From NCBI RefSeq assembly GCF_021535135.1, contig NZ_CP091036.1, forward strand, positions 3,348,001-3,412,000: DNA of 64,000 nt, given 5' to 3'. The notes under the pieces were generated by a model that made no database searches, was not told where the DNA came from, and was given only the letters and a program-made list of their open reading frames with translations. This DNA comes from Antarcticibacterium sp. 1MA-6-2. Its GTDB lineage: Bacteria; Bacteroidota; Bacteroidia; Flavobacteriales; Flavobacteriaceae. Within the stretch, counting starts at the first letter, position 1. Each line of letters opens with the position of its first letter. The position numbers were made by a program, and so were the translations under genes. Positions 1-10,266 of the stretch are shown piece after piece.

Positions 1-83
1 AATCCCTTCCTCTCTGCAAGTGTTTTTAATAAAAAATTATTTTTATATCTTTAACCCTTTAACTAATTAATTAAGAAACAGTA

Positions 84-881
84 ATGAAAAGATTATTTTC
101 AACTTTGGTAATCGCTTCGATTATGTTATTTGGAGCTGCGCAAGTAAACGCGACTAATTATGTGACTGCACAGCCGGATAATATCGTGAATTTTATTCAG
201 GATGAAGAAGTAGCCCTCGATACACAAGAGGAAGAATCCGTTGGTTTTCACCAGGAATTAAAAAGACGATTTATTGAAGGAGGCCCTGGCTTTATGGGGA
301 TCGTTCTTTTGTGTTTAATTCTTGGACTGGCCATTGCCATTGAGAGAATTATCTTTTTAAACCTTTCTACTACAAATACAAGAAAACTTGCACAGGATGT
401 TGAAGACGCTTTAAACAGTGGCGGGATTGAAGCTGCTAAAGAAGTTTGTCGTAATACAAGAGGTCCTGTTGCTTCTATATACTACCAGGGTCTTGATAGA
501 GCCGATGAGAGCATTGAAGCTGCAGAGAAAGCAGTTGTTGCTTATGGTGGTGTTCAAATGGGAACGTTAGAGAAAAACGTTTCCTGGGTATCTCTTTTTA
601 TTGCTCTTGCTCCTATGCTTGGGTTCATGGGTACGGTAATAGGGATGATTCAGGCCTTCGATAGAATCGAAGCTGCAGGAGATATGCAACCATCTTTGGT
701 AGCAGGAGGTATTAAAGTAGCACTTCTTACTACTGTATTTGGTTTAATTGTTGCTATTATTCTTCAAATTTTCTATAACTACATTATCGCTAAGATTGAT
801 AGTATTGTTAATGATATGGAAGATGCTTCTATTCTTCTTATCGACATGCTTGTTGACTACAAAAACAGAAAAAGAATCTAA
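84..881 (+). CDS. exbB: MotA/TolQ/ExbB proton channel family protein
   Basis: Inner-membrane proton-channel subunit of an ExbB-ExbD (TolQ-TolR-like) motor that uses proton flux to energise TonB or related envelope machines. The 265-residue protein has an N-terminal signal-like hydrophobic stretch (about 1-23), a membrane segment near 72-92, and two C-terminal segments near 170-190 and 210-232 carrying the family's typical APMLGFMGTVIGM motif. It opens a plus-strand cluster with a small membrane protein, two ExbD proteins and a PorT-like barrel, a grouping I know from other flavobacteria. TolQ of a Tol-Pal system is the alternative, but no tolA or pal lies nearby. Family is clear; partner is inferred. 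Confidence 0.92.
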   Translation: MKRLFSTLVIASIMLFGAAQVNATNYVTAQPDNIVNFIQDEEVALDTQEEESVGFHQELKRRFIEGGPGFMGIVLLCLILGLAIAIERIIFLNLSTTNTRKLAQDVEDALNSGGIEAAKEVCRNTRGPVASIYYQGLDRADESIEAAEKAVVAYGGVQMGTLEKNVSWVSLFIALAPMLGFMGTVIGMIQAFDRIEAAGDMQPSLVAGGIKVALLTTVFGLIVAIILQIFYNYIIAKIDSIVNDMEDASILLIDMLVDYKNRKRI

Positions 882-893
882 GAGCAATAAACT

Positions 894-1333
894 ATGACCA
901 TTCATAAAATCTTAAAATATCTGGCACTCGTTATTGGTGTGATAGGTCTTATCCTTCTGGGTAGGATTATTATGACTTACGATGATGCTATAGAATCCTC
1001 TGCTGCGACCCAGCAAAGTGTAGTAACTCCATTTCTCTGGCTGGCCTATATAGTTATGGCAGTGATCCTGGTGCTTGTTATATTCTTTGTTATTAAAGGT
1101 CTGTTTAGAGGAAATATTAAAAACACGCTTATTTCAGTAGGTGCATTCTTACTTATTGTAGCAGTAGCTTACGTGCTTTCTGATGGAACTCAGAAAACAT
1201 TAAAGGATGGAGAAATTCTATCGGCCAGTACTGATCATTGGGTTGGTGCTTAAGTTTGATTACTTTCTATATCCTGGCTGCAATTGCGGTAGGTGCAATG
1301 GTAGTCTCCGGAATAAGGAAACTAATTAAATAA
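894..1333 (+). CDS. Small membrane protein between exbB and exbD (frameshifted as sequenced)
   Basis: Conserved-looking membrane protein of unknown function. The first frame gives 119 residues with membrane segments near 10-28, 49-70 and 79-96, then stops at GCT TAA (1248-1255). A second frame from about 1256 continues with a fourth membrane segment (ITFYILAAIAVGAMVV) to a stop at 1331-1333, just before exbD. Restoring GCCGGT in place of GCTTAAGT joins the frames as VGAG-LITF, giving about 146 residues. The position between exbB and two exbD genes suggests a role in the same motor complex, but that is inference from context only. Confidence 0.75.
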
Positions 1334-1340
1334 TACTATT

Positions 1341-1949
1341 ATGGCAAGAAGAGCATCACCAGAAGTTAATGCCGGGTCTATGGCCGATATAGCATTCCTG
1401 CTATTGATTTTCTTCCTGGTAACTACAACCATTGAGACAGATCGTGGGATAAGCAGGAAACTGCCTCCTATCCCAGAAGACAATGTTGTACCGCTTATTA
1501 TTAAACAGAAGAACATCTTTACTGTTATTGTGAACAGAAATAATGAGCTTCTTGTTGAAGAGGAAGTAATGGAACTTTCTGCTCTACGTCAGGCAGCAGT
1601 TGAATTTCTAGATAATGGTGCCGGAACAGGTGAGGAGGCATGTGATTATTGCCAGGGACCGAGAGATCCCGCATCTTCAGATAATCCTGAAAAAGCAATT
1701 ATCTCGTTGGTGAACGACCGAAAAACGGAATATAGAACTTATATATCTGTTCAAAATGAATTGGTTGCAGCCTACAATGAGTTGAGGAACCGTGAGGCTC
1801 AAAGGCTTTATGGAAGAAGTTTCCAGGAAATGGAGGCTCAGTACAATGATCCTAATTTTAGAGGTGATAGAGAAGCTTTAGGAGAGAAGATCGATATTGT
1901 TAAAGAAATGTATCCTCAAAAACTATCTGAAGCAGAGCCAACAAGTTAA
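1341..1949 (+). CDS. exbD: ExbD/TolR family biopolymer transport protein (first copy)
   Basis: Plug or stator subunit partnering ExbB. A single N-terminal membrane anchor (about 17-32, AFLLLIFFLVTTT) follows the short cytoplasmic tail, preceded by the ADIAFLLLIFF motif whose Asp is the family's proton-carrying residue. The rest is a periplasmic domain. At 202 residues it is longer than typical ExbD (about 140), with an extra insert containing two cysteines (CDYC, about 100-103). It starts 8 nt after the preceding gene and is followed 12 nt later by a second exbD, so the genes are almost certainly co-transcribed. Confidence 0.9.
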   Translation: MARRASPEVNAGSMADIAFLLLIFFLVTTTIETDRGISRKLPPIPEDNVVPLIIKQKNIFTVIVNRNNELLVEEEVMELSALRQAAVEFLDNGAGTGEEACDYCQGPRDPASSDNPEKAIISLVNDRKTEYRTYISVQNELVAAYNELRNREAQRLYGRSFQEMEAQYNDPNFRGDREALGEKIDIVKEMYPQKLSEAEPTS

Positions 1950-1961
1950 AAGAGAAGAATT

Positions 1962-2438
1962 ATGAGTAAATTTAAAAAGAAAAAGAGCGGAGAATTGCCT
2001 GCAATTAGTACGGCTTCCCTTCCCGATATTGTTTTTATGCTACTTTTCTTCTTCATGGTTGCTACGGTAATGCGTCAAAATACATTGATGGTTCAAAATC
2101 AATTACCGTTTGCAGATCAGGTAGAGAAGTTGGATAAAAAGGACCTGGTAATGTATATCTATGCGGGTAAGCCAAGCCAGAGATATCAACAACGTTTTGG
2201 TACAGAAGCACGTATACAGTTAAACGACAAGTTTGCTGATGTGAGTGAAGTGCAGCAGTTTATATATTCTGAAAGAGAATCCAAGCGTGAGGAGTTAATC
2301 CCTTACCTTACTACGGCCTTAAAAGTTGACGTAGAAACTAATATGGGTCTTGTATCAGATATTAAGCAGGAGCTTAGAAAAGCTGAAGCACTTAAGATAA
2401 ACTACACAACCTTAACAGGTGAGGTAGGTAGAAATTAA
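1962..2438 (+). CDS. exbD: ExbD/TolR family biopolymer transport protein (second copy)
   Basis: Second ExbD paralog of 158 residues, with a lysine-rich cytoplasmic N-terminus (KFKKKKSGE), the motif LPDIVFMLLFFFMV as membrane anchor (about 20-36, with the conserved Asp) and a periplasmic domain. Paired unequal ExbD copies after one ExbB are common in Bacteroidota and suggest a heteromeric stator. It is the last gene before a strong intrinsic terminator at 2458-2502, so the motor operon probably ends here and the PorT-like gene has its own promoter. Confidence 0.9.
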   Translation: MSKFKKKKSGELPAISTASLPDIVFMLLFFFMVATVMRQNTLMVQNQLPFADQVEKLDKKDLVMYIYAGKPSQRYQQRFGTEARIQLNDKFADVSEVQQFIYSERESKREELIPYLTTALKVDVETNMGLVSDIKQELRKAEALKINYTTLTGEVGRN

Positions 2439-2457
2439 AATAATTATATTACTGTTT

Positions 2458-2502
2458 AAAACATCCCACTTAAGTGCATCCGGTTTTGGGATGTTTTTTT
2501 TT
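2458..2502 (+). terminator. Intrinsic terminator after the exb operon
   Basis: AACATCCCA and TGGGATGTT form a 9-bp stem separated by about 20 nt and followed by a run of nine or more T. It sits 20 nt after the second exbD stop codon. Confidence 0.85.
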
Positions 2503-2535
2503 ACTTTTATCTTTCGTCTTTTACATCTGTAATTA

Positions 2536-3234
2536 ATGAAGAATTTATTTCTCTTCCTGGTTGGAAACCTGGTATCAATATCAGCAATTGCTCAGGAAAC
2601 TATTATAGCGCCAACAGTAATAGATAGTGCTTATCGGGAAGACCAGATTTATGTGGGTTTAACTTTCCATTTATTGACAGATTTACCCGGCGAGGTAACC
2701 CAAAAAGCATTTTCGGGAGGTTTTCACTTAGGGTTTATTCGGGATTTTCCTATTAATCAAAGACGTAATATTGCACTGGGTGCAGGTTTGGGATGGTCCA
2801 TTAATACCTATGGACATGAATTGTTCATTGGTGAGGATGAGGAGGGGAAAACTATTTTCAGGGATCTAAATGCCCGGGATATTGAGTATGACACTAATAG
2901 GTTGTCCACTCATCTTATTGAAGTACCTATAGAATTTAGGTGGCGTACCTCTACCCCGGAGACTTATAAGTTCTGGAGAGTATATGCGGGAGTGCGGCTG
3001 GGTTACGCTTATTTTCTTAAAACAAACTTTAAACAGGACGGCAATCAGGTAATGCAGAAAGAAGTTCCGGAATTTCAGCGATTCAGGATAGGAAGCACCC
3101 TGACGTTCGGCTATAATACTTTTAACTTTCACGTATACTACAGCCTGAATCCCTTCTTTCAGGATGCTGCCCTTAATCAGTCTGAAATAGGTATGTCCAC
3201 TCTAAAGCTGGGTTTAATGTTCTATATTTTATAG
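2536..3234 (+). CDS. porT: PorT-like outer-membrane beta-barrel protein (type IX secretion)
   Basis: 232-residue protein with a clear signal peptide (1-19, cleavage after AIA) and alternating short hydrophobic strands ending in LGLMFYIL, typical of an outer-membrane barrel. The pattern FWRVYAGVRLGYAYF and the site next to exbD genes match the PorT/SprT family, a component of the type IX secretion system. It converges on the minus-strand gene that follows, overlapping its 3' end by 6 nt. Barrel and localisation are well supported; PorT identity rests on remembered family patterns and genomic context. A generic porin-family protein is the alternative. Confidence 0.65.
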   Translation: MKNLFLFLVGNLVSISAIAQETIIAPTVIDSAYREDQIYVGLTFHLLTDLPGEVTQKAFSGGFHLGFIRDFPINQRRNIALGAGLGWSINTYGHELFIGEDEEGKTIFRDLNARDIEYDTNRLSTHLIEVPIEFRWRTSTPETYKFWRVYAGVRLGYAYFLKTNFKQDGNQVMQKEVPEFQRFRIGSTLTFGYNTFNFHVYYSLNPFFQDAALNQSEIGMSTLKLGLMFYIL

Positions 3235-3834
3235 CCAGAAGTTCAATACAATGATTTGAGGGACCAGGCCAATAAAAAATCCAAGGATCAATTCCAGCCA
3301 GGTGTGGGCTTTAAGTTCCATTCTGGAAGTTGCAGTTAATCCTATGGCCACTATCATAAAAGATATGGTGTAAATGAGGTTTATTCTGTAGAAGATGCTT
3401 AGAGCTAATACAAACATTAAAATTCCGCTAAGTCCCACCATATGCAGGCTAATCTTCAGTTTAACAAGAGCCAGGAGAAATCCCGTGATCGAGGAAAATA
3501 AAATTCCGACGAAGAAATAGTAAAGGGCCGGAAAATTATAAACATCCAGGATCTGGTAAAGATTCAGGCAAATAAGGAGATTAAAGAAAAACAGGGGCCA
3601 GCGTCTTTCCTTTACATCACTAAGGAAAAGAGAATGAGCTTTTCCCAGGTTCTTCAGCAGGAAATAAAACACAATAGGAATGAACATTGTTGTAATTGCA
3701 ATAGCCAGTAGCTTTGCCTTAATAAGCGGGAGAGGAAAAAACCGGGGTGTTACAACAAAATAAATAAGGCTTCCCAGGAAAGGCATCCAAACAGGATGAA
3801 ACAGGTATGACGCGCTTTTAACGAACCACCTCAT
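3229..3834 (-). CDS. Conserved multi-pass membrane protein of unknown function
   Basis: 201 residues with about six membrane segments (roughly 12-28, 40-60, 82-98, 105-124, 130-147, 180-199). The start HPVWMPF and the short loop DVKERRWP are its most distinctive polar elements. The layout resembles PAP2-like or prenyltransferase-like small membrane proteins, but the catalytic histidines needed for a PAP2 call are not visible, so no enzyme activity is assigned. Its ATG overlaps the rpoN stop codon by one base (TAATG), implying translational coupling to the sigma factor gene. Confidence 0.75.
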   Translation of the reverse strand: MRWFVKSASYLFHPVWMPFLGSLIYFVVTPRFFPLPLIKAKLLAIAITTMFIPIVFYFLLKNLGKAHSLFLSDVKERRWPLFFFNLLICLNLYQILDVYNFPALYYFFVGILFSSITGFLLALVKLKISLHMVGLSGILMFVLALSIFYRINLIYTISFMIVAIGLTATSRMELKAHTWLELILGFFIGLVPQIIVLNFWL

Positions 3835-5297
3835 TAAATTTCCTTTCTCATCCTGGCAACAGGAATATCCAGTTGTTCTCTATATTTGGCAACTGTACGC
3901 CGTGCTATTGGATATCCTTTTTGTTTTAATAATTTTGCCAGTTTCTCATCTGTCAAAGGTTTTCTCTTGTCTTCATCTTCAATAGACATCTCCAGAATCT
4001 TCTTTATTTCTCTTGTAGAAACATCTTCTCCCTGGTCGTTTTTCATAGATTCAGAAAAGAATTCCTTGATGAGCTTGGTTCCGTAAGGAGTATCTACATA
4101 TTTACTATTGGCTACACGGGAGACGGTAGAAACATCCATGCCAATTTCATCGGCAATATCTTTAAGGATCATAGGACGTAGGTTACGTTCATCCCCTGAA
4201 AGAAAATATTCCTTCTGGTAATGCATAATGGAACTCATAGTCACCATTAAGGTCTGTTGTCTTTGCTTTATAGCTTCAATAAACCACTTTGCCGAGTCAA
4301 GCTTTTGTTTAATAAATAAAACTGCGTCCTTTTGTGCTTTTGTTTTTTCCTTTGACTCTTTATAGCCCTTCAGCATATTATTATAGTCATTAGAAATATG
4401 CATTTCAGGAGCATTCCTTCCGTTCAAACTTAATTCCAGCTCTCCATCCACTATTTTAATTGTGAAATCTGGAATTACGTGCTCAACCATTCGGGTATTG
4501 CCAGAAAAGGTTCCTCCCGGTTTTGGGTTTAAATGTTCAATAACATCTATTGCATCCCGTAATTCATCCTCACTAATATCGTGACGGGTAAGGAGCTTGG
4601 CATAATGTTTTTTACTGAAGTGGTCAAAGGATTTTTCCAGAAGGTCTATAGCCAGGGAAACATCTTTTTTAGGCTCTTTTCGATGCAGCTGAATAAGAAG
4701 ACATTCCTGAAGGTTTCTTGCGCCCACTCCCGCGGGATCCAGTTCCTGAACGTATTTTAATACCTTTTCTACGGTAGGCTCATCGGTATATACATTTTGG
4801 GTGAAGGCAAGGTCATCTACTATATCCTGAATGCTACGGCGTATGTATCCACTTTCGTCCACACTGCCTACCAGAAACTCTGCTATTTCTTTTTCTGTTT
4901 CGCTCAGGCGGAAGGTGCTAAGCTGGGATTTAAGGTATTGTGCAAAAGATGTTCCTGAAGCATATGGTACTTCCCTGTCTTCATCATCGGCACTGTAATT
5001 ATTTGCCTGCAGTCTATAATTAGGGATCTCGTCATCGCTAAGATATTCATCGACGTCAATATCACTCTCTATAGTTTCATTGCCGTAATCATCATCTTCA
5101 TATTCATTATTTGAGAACTCCTCATCAAAATCGGCATCAAAATCTTCTTTTCCGTCTTCCAGGGCAGGATTCTCTTCAAGTTCCTGCTTGATGCGTTGTT
5201 CAAAAGCCTGGGTAGGCAATTGAATAAGCTTCATCAACTGTATTTGTTGAGGGGAAAGCTTCTGTGATAATTTAAAATTTAATTGCTGTTTTAGCAT
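3834..5297 (-). CDS. rpoN: RNA polymerase sigma-54 factor
   Basis: Sigma-54, which directs RNA polymerase to -24/-12 promoters that need AAA+ activators. The 487 residues show the expected layout: glutamine- and leucine-rich activator region I (LSPQQIQLMKLIQLPTQAFE, about 11-30), a very acidic region II (about 50-105), a core-binding domain, and the C-terminal DNA-binding domain with the RpoN box (ARRTVAKYRE, about 464-473). Complete and in one frame. The membrane protein gene downstream is coupled to it; rluA-like and asnS lie upstream on the same strand. Confidence 0.95.
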   Translation of the reverse strand: MLKQQLNFKLSQKLSPQQIQLMKLIQLPTQAFEQRIKQELEENPALEDGKEDFDADFDEEFSNNEYEDDDYGNETIESDIDVDEYLSDDEIPNYRLQANNYSADDEDREVPYASGTSFAQYLKSQLSTFRLSETEKEIAEFLVGSVDESGYIRRSIQDIVDDLAFTQNVYTDEPTVEKVLKYVQELDPAGVGARNLQECLLIQLHRKEPKKDVSLAIDLLEKSFDHFSKKHYAKLLTRHDISEDELRDAIDVIEHLNPKPGGTFSGNTRMVEHVIPDFTIKIVDGELELSLNGRNAPEMHISNDYNNMLKGYKESKEKTKAQKDAVLFIKQKLDSAKWFIEAIKQRQQTLMVTMSSIMHYQKEYFLSGDERNLRPMILKDIADEIGMDVSTVSRVANSKYVDTPYGTKLIKEFFSESMKNDQGEDVSTREIKKILEMSIEDEDKRKPLTDEKLAKLLKQKGYPIARRTVAKYREQLDIPVARMRKEI

Positions 5298-5402
5298 AAA
5301 TAATAATAGTCTCTTTCTACAAATTTAAGCAAAAACAATGCTAATGCAGCTTTGGCATAGTAATGCTGCTGGTAAATTTTTGTTAAGATGAACTTTTAGT
5401 TG

Positions 5403-6260
5403 TTAAAGGGAGAATGCCCTAAACTTCTTTGGAAGAGGTAAATTTAAAGATAAAGGCACACCACTTATGGGATGAGAAAATTTTAATCCAATAGCCGCGA
5501 GATATAAACCTTTAAAGGAAGGCAGGGGTGTGCCACTACCATAAAGATCTTCTCCTATTATTGGTAAGTTGTGCATCGAGAGGTGTTTTCTTATTTGATG
5601 AGTTCGACTTAGTGTGCGGAGAAACTTCTAATAAAGAATAGAACCTGCCGTTTATTAAATATTCTTTTAAAAGAGTTGTAGTGGTAACTGCCGATTTTCC
5701 TTCCAGCTCATCATTATAAACGGCCTTATTAGGTGCCTTTCCAGCTACTAGTGCTAAATAGATCTTTTGAACGCGCCGTTCTTCAAAGCTTTGAGAAAGA
5801 ATTGCCTGGGCCTGCCGTGTTTTAGCAACAATTAATAGTCCACTTGTAGGATTGTCAAGCTTAGGTGTACGGGTAGAGGATAAGGTAACGAATCGTCTTC
5901 TTGAGAAGCTTGTAAATTAAAAGGTAAGGCGTTTTCAATAGTTTTGAAGAAGTTCCCACTGGTGGGATATCCTGCAGGTTTATTCACCACTGCCAGATAT
6001 TGATCTTCAAAAACCACTTCCAGTTTTAGCTGAAAAATCTTTTTTTCCTGCTTTTCCTGCTGAAGAAGCTCAATTTTTTGATTTGGCTTTACCCAGTCTG
6101 ATGTTTTTCCAATTTTGCCATCAATTAAAATTTCCTCCCTCTTAATGGCTTTTTTTATCCCGCTACGGGAGGAAATGATCTTAAATACCTGAGGCGCATA
6201 ATCCTGCAACCGAATTTCTTCTGAAATTGCAGGAACAATATGCGTTTCAAGTATTTTCAA
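5403..6260 (-). CDS. RluA-family RNA pseudouridine synthase (frameshifted twice)
   Basis: Converts uridine to pseudouridine in rRNA or tRNA. An N-terminal S4-like domain (about 10-70) leads into the synthase core. The first frame stops after PVH; reading continues in a second frame with RLDNPTSGLLIVAK (the HRLD catalytic Asp motif) and a third with RTHQIRKHL and LYGSGTPL, ending in FRAFSL. Both junctions are RCCGGY lesions: GCTTAGGT at 5859-5866 (expected HRLD from CACCGG) and ACTTAGT at 5607-5613 (expected HTGR from ACCGGT). Corrected length is about 285 residues, normal for the family. Which RNA site it modifies cannot be told from sequence. Confidence 0.85.
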
Positions 6261-6269
6261 ATTTCTGGA

Positions 6270-7713
6270 TTAAAATTCTGCATTTTGAGGGGTACGTGGA
6301 AATGGTATAACATCTCTAATATTGGTCATTCCTGTTACGAACTGCACTAAACGTTCAAATCCAAGACCAAAGCCGCTGTGCACGCAGGTACCAAATCTCC
6401 GGGTATCAAGGTACCACCATAGTTCTTTCTCGTCAATATCCAGCGCTTTCATTTTCCTGGTCAATACATCCAATCGTTCTTCTCTTTGAGATCCTCCCAC
6501 AATTTCTCCAATTCCGGGAAACAGAATGTCCATTGCACGTACTGTTTTTTCGTCCTCATTAAGGCGCATATAGAAGGCCTTGATGTTCGCCGGATAATCA
6601 AATAGTATTACTGGACATTTAAAGTGTTTCTCCACAAGAAAACGTTCGTGTTCGCTTTGAAGATCTGCTCCCCATTCTTCTATGATATACTGAAATTTTT
6701 TCTTCTTGTTAGGTTTGGAATTTTTAAGTATGTCAATAGCTTCAGTATAACTTACTCTTTTAAAATTATTTTCTGTTACAAATTGAAGTTTTGCTAGAAG
6801 GCTCATCTCACTTCGTTCCTCCTGTGGCTTTGTTTTATCTTCACCTTCCTGTCTTGCTGCCAGGAATTCAAGATCATCTTTACAATTTTCCAGAGCGTAG
6901 TTAACTACAAATTTTATAAAATCTTCAGCCAGATCCATATTTTGATCAAGATCGCAAAAAGCCATTTCTGGTTCTACCATCCAAAATTCTGCAAGATGGC
7001 GGGATGTGTTGGAATTTTCGGCTCTAAAAGTTGGACCAAATGTGTAGATTTGCCCTAATCCCATCGCATATACTTCCCCCCTCAAGTTGACCCGAGACCG
7101 TCAAATTAGTTTCCTTTCCGAAGAAATCCTTTTTAAAGTCTATGCTGCCGTCTTCATTCTTAGGAGGGTTCTTTAGATCAAAAGCAGTGACTTTAAACAT
7201 TTCCCCTGCTCCTTCAGCATCGCTACCAGTGATTATGGGGGTATTTACGTAGTGAAAATTATTTTGTTGAAAATAGCTGTGTACAGCAAATGCCAGTTTA
7301 CTCCTCACTCTCATTACAGCTCCAAAAGTATTGGTTCGCACCCGTAAATGAGCCTGCTCCCGCAGTTTTTCCAGAGTATGGCGTTTAGGAGACAAAATAG
7401 TTAATTTCACTTCTTCAGGATTTGCATCTCCCAGAATTTCAATCTTATTAACTTCAACTTCAACGCTTTGCTGGCTTCCCAGGCTCTCTTTAAGTGTTCC
7501 TGTGACCCTTACTGCAGCTCCTACTGTAATTCTCTTTAATATTTCCTCCCCCGTGTTTTCAAAATCTATAACACACTGGATATTATTAATAGTTGAGCCA
7601 TCATTAACTGCAATAAACCTGTTACTTCTAAAAGACCTTACCCAGCCATTAACTTCAACTTCCTGTAAAAACTGGTCGCTATTTAATAATTCAGCAATTT
7701 TTGCTTTGATCAT
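6270..7713 (-). CDS. asnS: Asparaginyl-tRNA synthetase (one homopolymer frameshift)
   Basis: Charges tRNA-Asn with asparagine; a class II aminoacyl-tRNA synthetase. The N-terminal OB-fold anticodon-binding domain (about 15-105, [13 protein letters not shown]) is in one frame, and the catalytic core ([27 protein letters not shown]-terminal [12 protein letters not shown] motif 3) is in another. The frames join within QLEGEVYAMG, where six C (7076-7081, six G in the sense strand) replace an expected five. This is a homopolymer insertion, not an RCCGGY lesion. An essential gene like this argues the shift is a sequencing error. The gene ends 9 nt from the start of the RluA-like gene. Confidence 0.93.
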
Positions 7714-7818
7714 TTATTTAAATTTTTGAAAAATCAAAGATAAATCTTCCTTGCTAGCTTACCAAGGGAGTAATTTTGATTTTCGTGTGGTTACTCATCT
7801 TTTAAAATGTCATCATCT

Positions 7819-10188
7819 TCAGTAATAATTTGCATTGCTTAGCTCTTTTAAAGTTTCCCTGTTTGCAATACTCTTTTCAAGAGATAACAGCAGCGAAGGT
7901 AATAAAAGAAGGTTGGCAAGCATTGCAAAAAGAAGTGTGGCAGAAACTAATCCTCCCAAAGCAACAGTGCCTCCAAAACTGCTAATCATAAATACGGAAA
8001 AGCCGAAAAACAGTACAATAGATGTATAAAACATAGACACACCTGTTTCCCTGAGGGCTGCATAAACAGATCTCTTTATTTTCCAGTCATTCGCTTTTAA
8101 CTCCTGCCTGTATTTAGCCAGAAAATGTATAGTGTCGTCTACTGATATTCCAAAGGCAATGCTAAAAACGAGGATGGTGGAGGGTTTAATTGGAATACCT
8201 AAAAAACCCATCATTCCGGCTGTAACTATCAAAGGCAGAAGGTTTGGAATGAGCGAAACAAGGATCATCCTGAAAGATCTAAACATCCAGGCCATTAATA
8301 AAGCAATAAGTATAATGGCCAGCGACAGGGAAATTATAAGATTTTTTACCAGGTAATTTGTTCCTTTTTGAAAGATAAGAGCTTTCCCTGTAAGACTTAC
8401 CTCATAGCGTTCTTCAGTAAAGATCTTTTCTATTTGCGGCTGAAGGTTTTCTTCAATTCTTTCCATTTCTTCTGTCCCTATGTCCTTCATAAAGGTGGTC
8501 ATTCTCGCATAACGTCCGGTTGAATCTACATAAGAGGAAAGTATATTTCCATCACCTGAAATTCCTTTTAAATAAGAAGATATAAAATTTTGCTCCTGTG
8601 AAGAAGGTAGTTGATAATATTTGGGATTTCCATTATAGTATGCCTGTTTCGAATACTTGGCCAGTCTAACAACAGAGAGGGGAGAAGATAATTCTGGCAC
8701 CTCGGCTATAGCAGTTTCCAGGGATTCCATTCTCTTAAGGTTGGAAAGGGACATTGCTCCCCTGGGACGTTTTGTGTCTATGACGATTTCCAATGGCATA
8801 ACCCCATTAAATTCGTCTTCAAAAAATTTCACATCTTTAAAAAAATCAGCTTCCTGGGGCATATCTTCCAGAAGGCTTCCGGAAATTTTAATGTTATAAA
8901 TACCTATGATGCTTATGGCCAGCAATAGAACAGAGGTAGCATAAATGGAAAACCTCCTGTTTCTCACCATATTCTCCATCCAGGAAACAAAACCTTCTAT
9001 CCACCTCTTATTTAAGTGTTTTAGATGTTTATCCTTTGGAAGCCGCATATAGCTGTAAATAATGGGGATTATGATTAAACTCAACAGGAATATCGCGAGA
9101 ATATTAATAGATGCTACAATACCAAATTCTTTGAGTAGCGTACTGTCAGTAAGAATAAAGGTTGCAAAACCCGATGCAGTTGTGACATTGGTTAGTAGGG
9201 TGGCATTTCCTACTTTCGTAATAACCCGTTGAAGAGACTTTGCCTGATTTCCATGATTCTTCACCTCCTGCTGATATTTATTTATCAGAAAAATACAGTT
9301 GGGTATCCCAATTACAATTATCAATGGCGGAATGAGTGCCGTAAGTACGGTAATTTCATAATTAAAAAGGCCAATAATTCCGAAGGCCCACATTACTCCA
9401 ATCATTACAGTAACCATAGAGATTACGGTAGCTCTTATGGACCGGAAAAAGAAAAAGAATATAAGGGAAGTAACAAGTAACGCAGCCCCAATAAAGAGGC
9501 CGATCTCGTCAATAATATTAATAGAATTAAGAGTACGTATGTACGGCATTCCCGATACATAAACCTCCAAATCATTTTTATTCTCAAAATCGGCGATTAG
9601 TGGCTGCAACTTTTCTGTAACAAAGATTTTCCTCTCTTTTGAATTTACAATAGATTCTTCAAGGTAAATGGCAGTTTGTACGGTATTAGAGTTTTTGCTG
9701 TAGACCAGGTTCTCGTAAAAAGGAAGATTGTTAAATAGATCCTCCTTATACTGTTGAACTTCCTGTGATGACCATTTCTTCTGCTCAATAAAAGGAACCA
9801 TCTCAAACCTGTTAGGATCTTCAAATTTTTCCAAAGTTTTTAGATTGCCTATAGCAATAACATTTTCAACTTCTGAAAAGGATTTAAATTCTTCTGAAAG
9901 CTTATTCCAGGCAGTAAATTTTTCGGGGGTGAAGAGTGAAGAATCTTTTATCGCCAGGACAATTATATTTCCTTCTTCCCCAAATTTATCGAGGAACCGA
10001 TTGTATTCTAAATTGATCTCATGATCGTCTGGCAATAAATTAGCTTCAGTATATGAAAAACGCATATACTGCCATTGGGTAGAGAGAAAAATAGTAATAC
10101 CTACTATAATTGTTATAAAAACCAGTCGATTTCTTAGAATTACGCGAGCAATGGAATTCCAGAAATCAAAACTAAAAATTTTGGACAT
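7819..10188 (-). CDS. MMPL/RND-family transporter (patched-like, SSD type)
   Basis: 789-residue inner-membrane exporter with two repeats, each an N-terminal membrane helix followed by a large periplasmic domain and five more helices (groups near 225-380 and 620-775). The second repeat carries the proton-relay-like motif GISVDDTIHFL (about 690-700), and the first has GIPNCIFLI at the equivalent position with the Asp pair missing. Family members move lipids, hopanoids or drugs; the substrate cannot be read here. No membrane-fusion or TolC partner is adjacent, unlike tripartite RND pumps. Complete in one frame. Confidence 0.88.
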   Translation of the reverse strand: MSKIFSFDFWNSIARVILRNRLVFITIIVGITIFLSTQWQYMRFSYTEANLLPDDHEINLEYNRFLDKFGEEGNIIVLAIKDSSLFTPEKFTAWNKLSEEFKSFSEVENVIAIGNLKTLEKFEDPNRFEMVPFIEQKKWSSQEVQQYKEDLFNNLPFYENLVYSKNSNTVQTAIYLEESIVNSKERKIFVTEKLQPLIADFENKNDLEVYVSGMPYIRTLNSINIIDEIGLFIGAALLVTSLIFFFFFRSIRATVISMVTVMIGVMWAFGIIGLFNYEITVLTALIPPLIIVIGIPNCIFLINKYQQEVKNHGNQAKSLQRVITKVGNATLLTNVTTASGFATFILTDSTLLKEFGIVASINILAIFLLSLIIIPIIYSYMRLPKDKHLKHLNKRWIEGFVSWMENMVRNRRFSIYATSVLLLAISIIGIYNIKISGSLLEDMPQEADFFKDVKFFEDEFNGVMPLEIVIDTKRPRGAMSLSNLKRMESLETAIAEVPELSSPLSVVRLAKYSKQAYYNGNPKYYQLPSSQEQNFISSYLKGISGDGNILSSYVDSTGRYARMTTFMKDIGTEEMERIEENLQPQIEKIFTEERYEVSLTGKALIFQKGTNYLVKNLIISLSLAIILIALLMAWMFRSFRMILVSLIPNLLPLIVTAGMMGFLGIPIKPSTILVFSIAFGISVDDTIHFLAKYRQELKANDWKIKRSVYAALRETGVSMFYTSIVLFFGFSVFMISSFGGTVALGGLVSATLLFAMLANLLLLPSLLLSLEKSIANRETLKELSNANYY

Positions 10189-10266
10189 TGGTGTTTTTTA
10201 AGCGAGCGCAAAGGTAAAAAAAGGCAATGGTATATATTGATTTTAAGCTAATTAATCACGCTTATT

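Noticed and set aside
5340..5370. Possible sigma-54 promoter (TTGGCAT then TGC) upstream of rluA-side genes
   Set aside because: GG and GC are 9 nt apart rather than 10, the CAC is not matched, and it does not face a suitable gene start.
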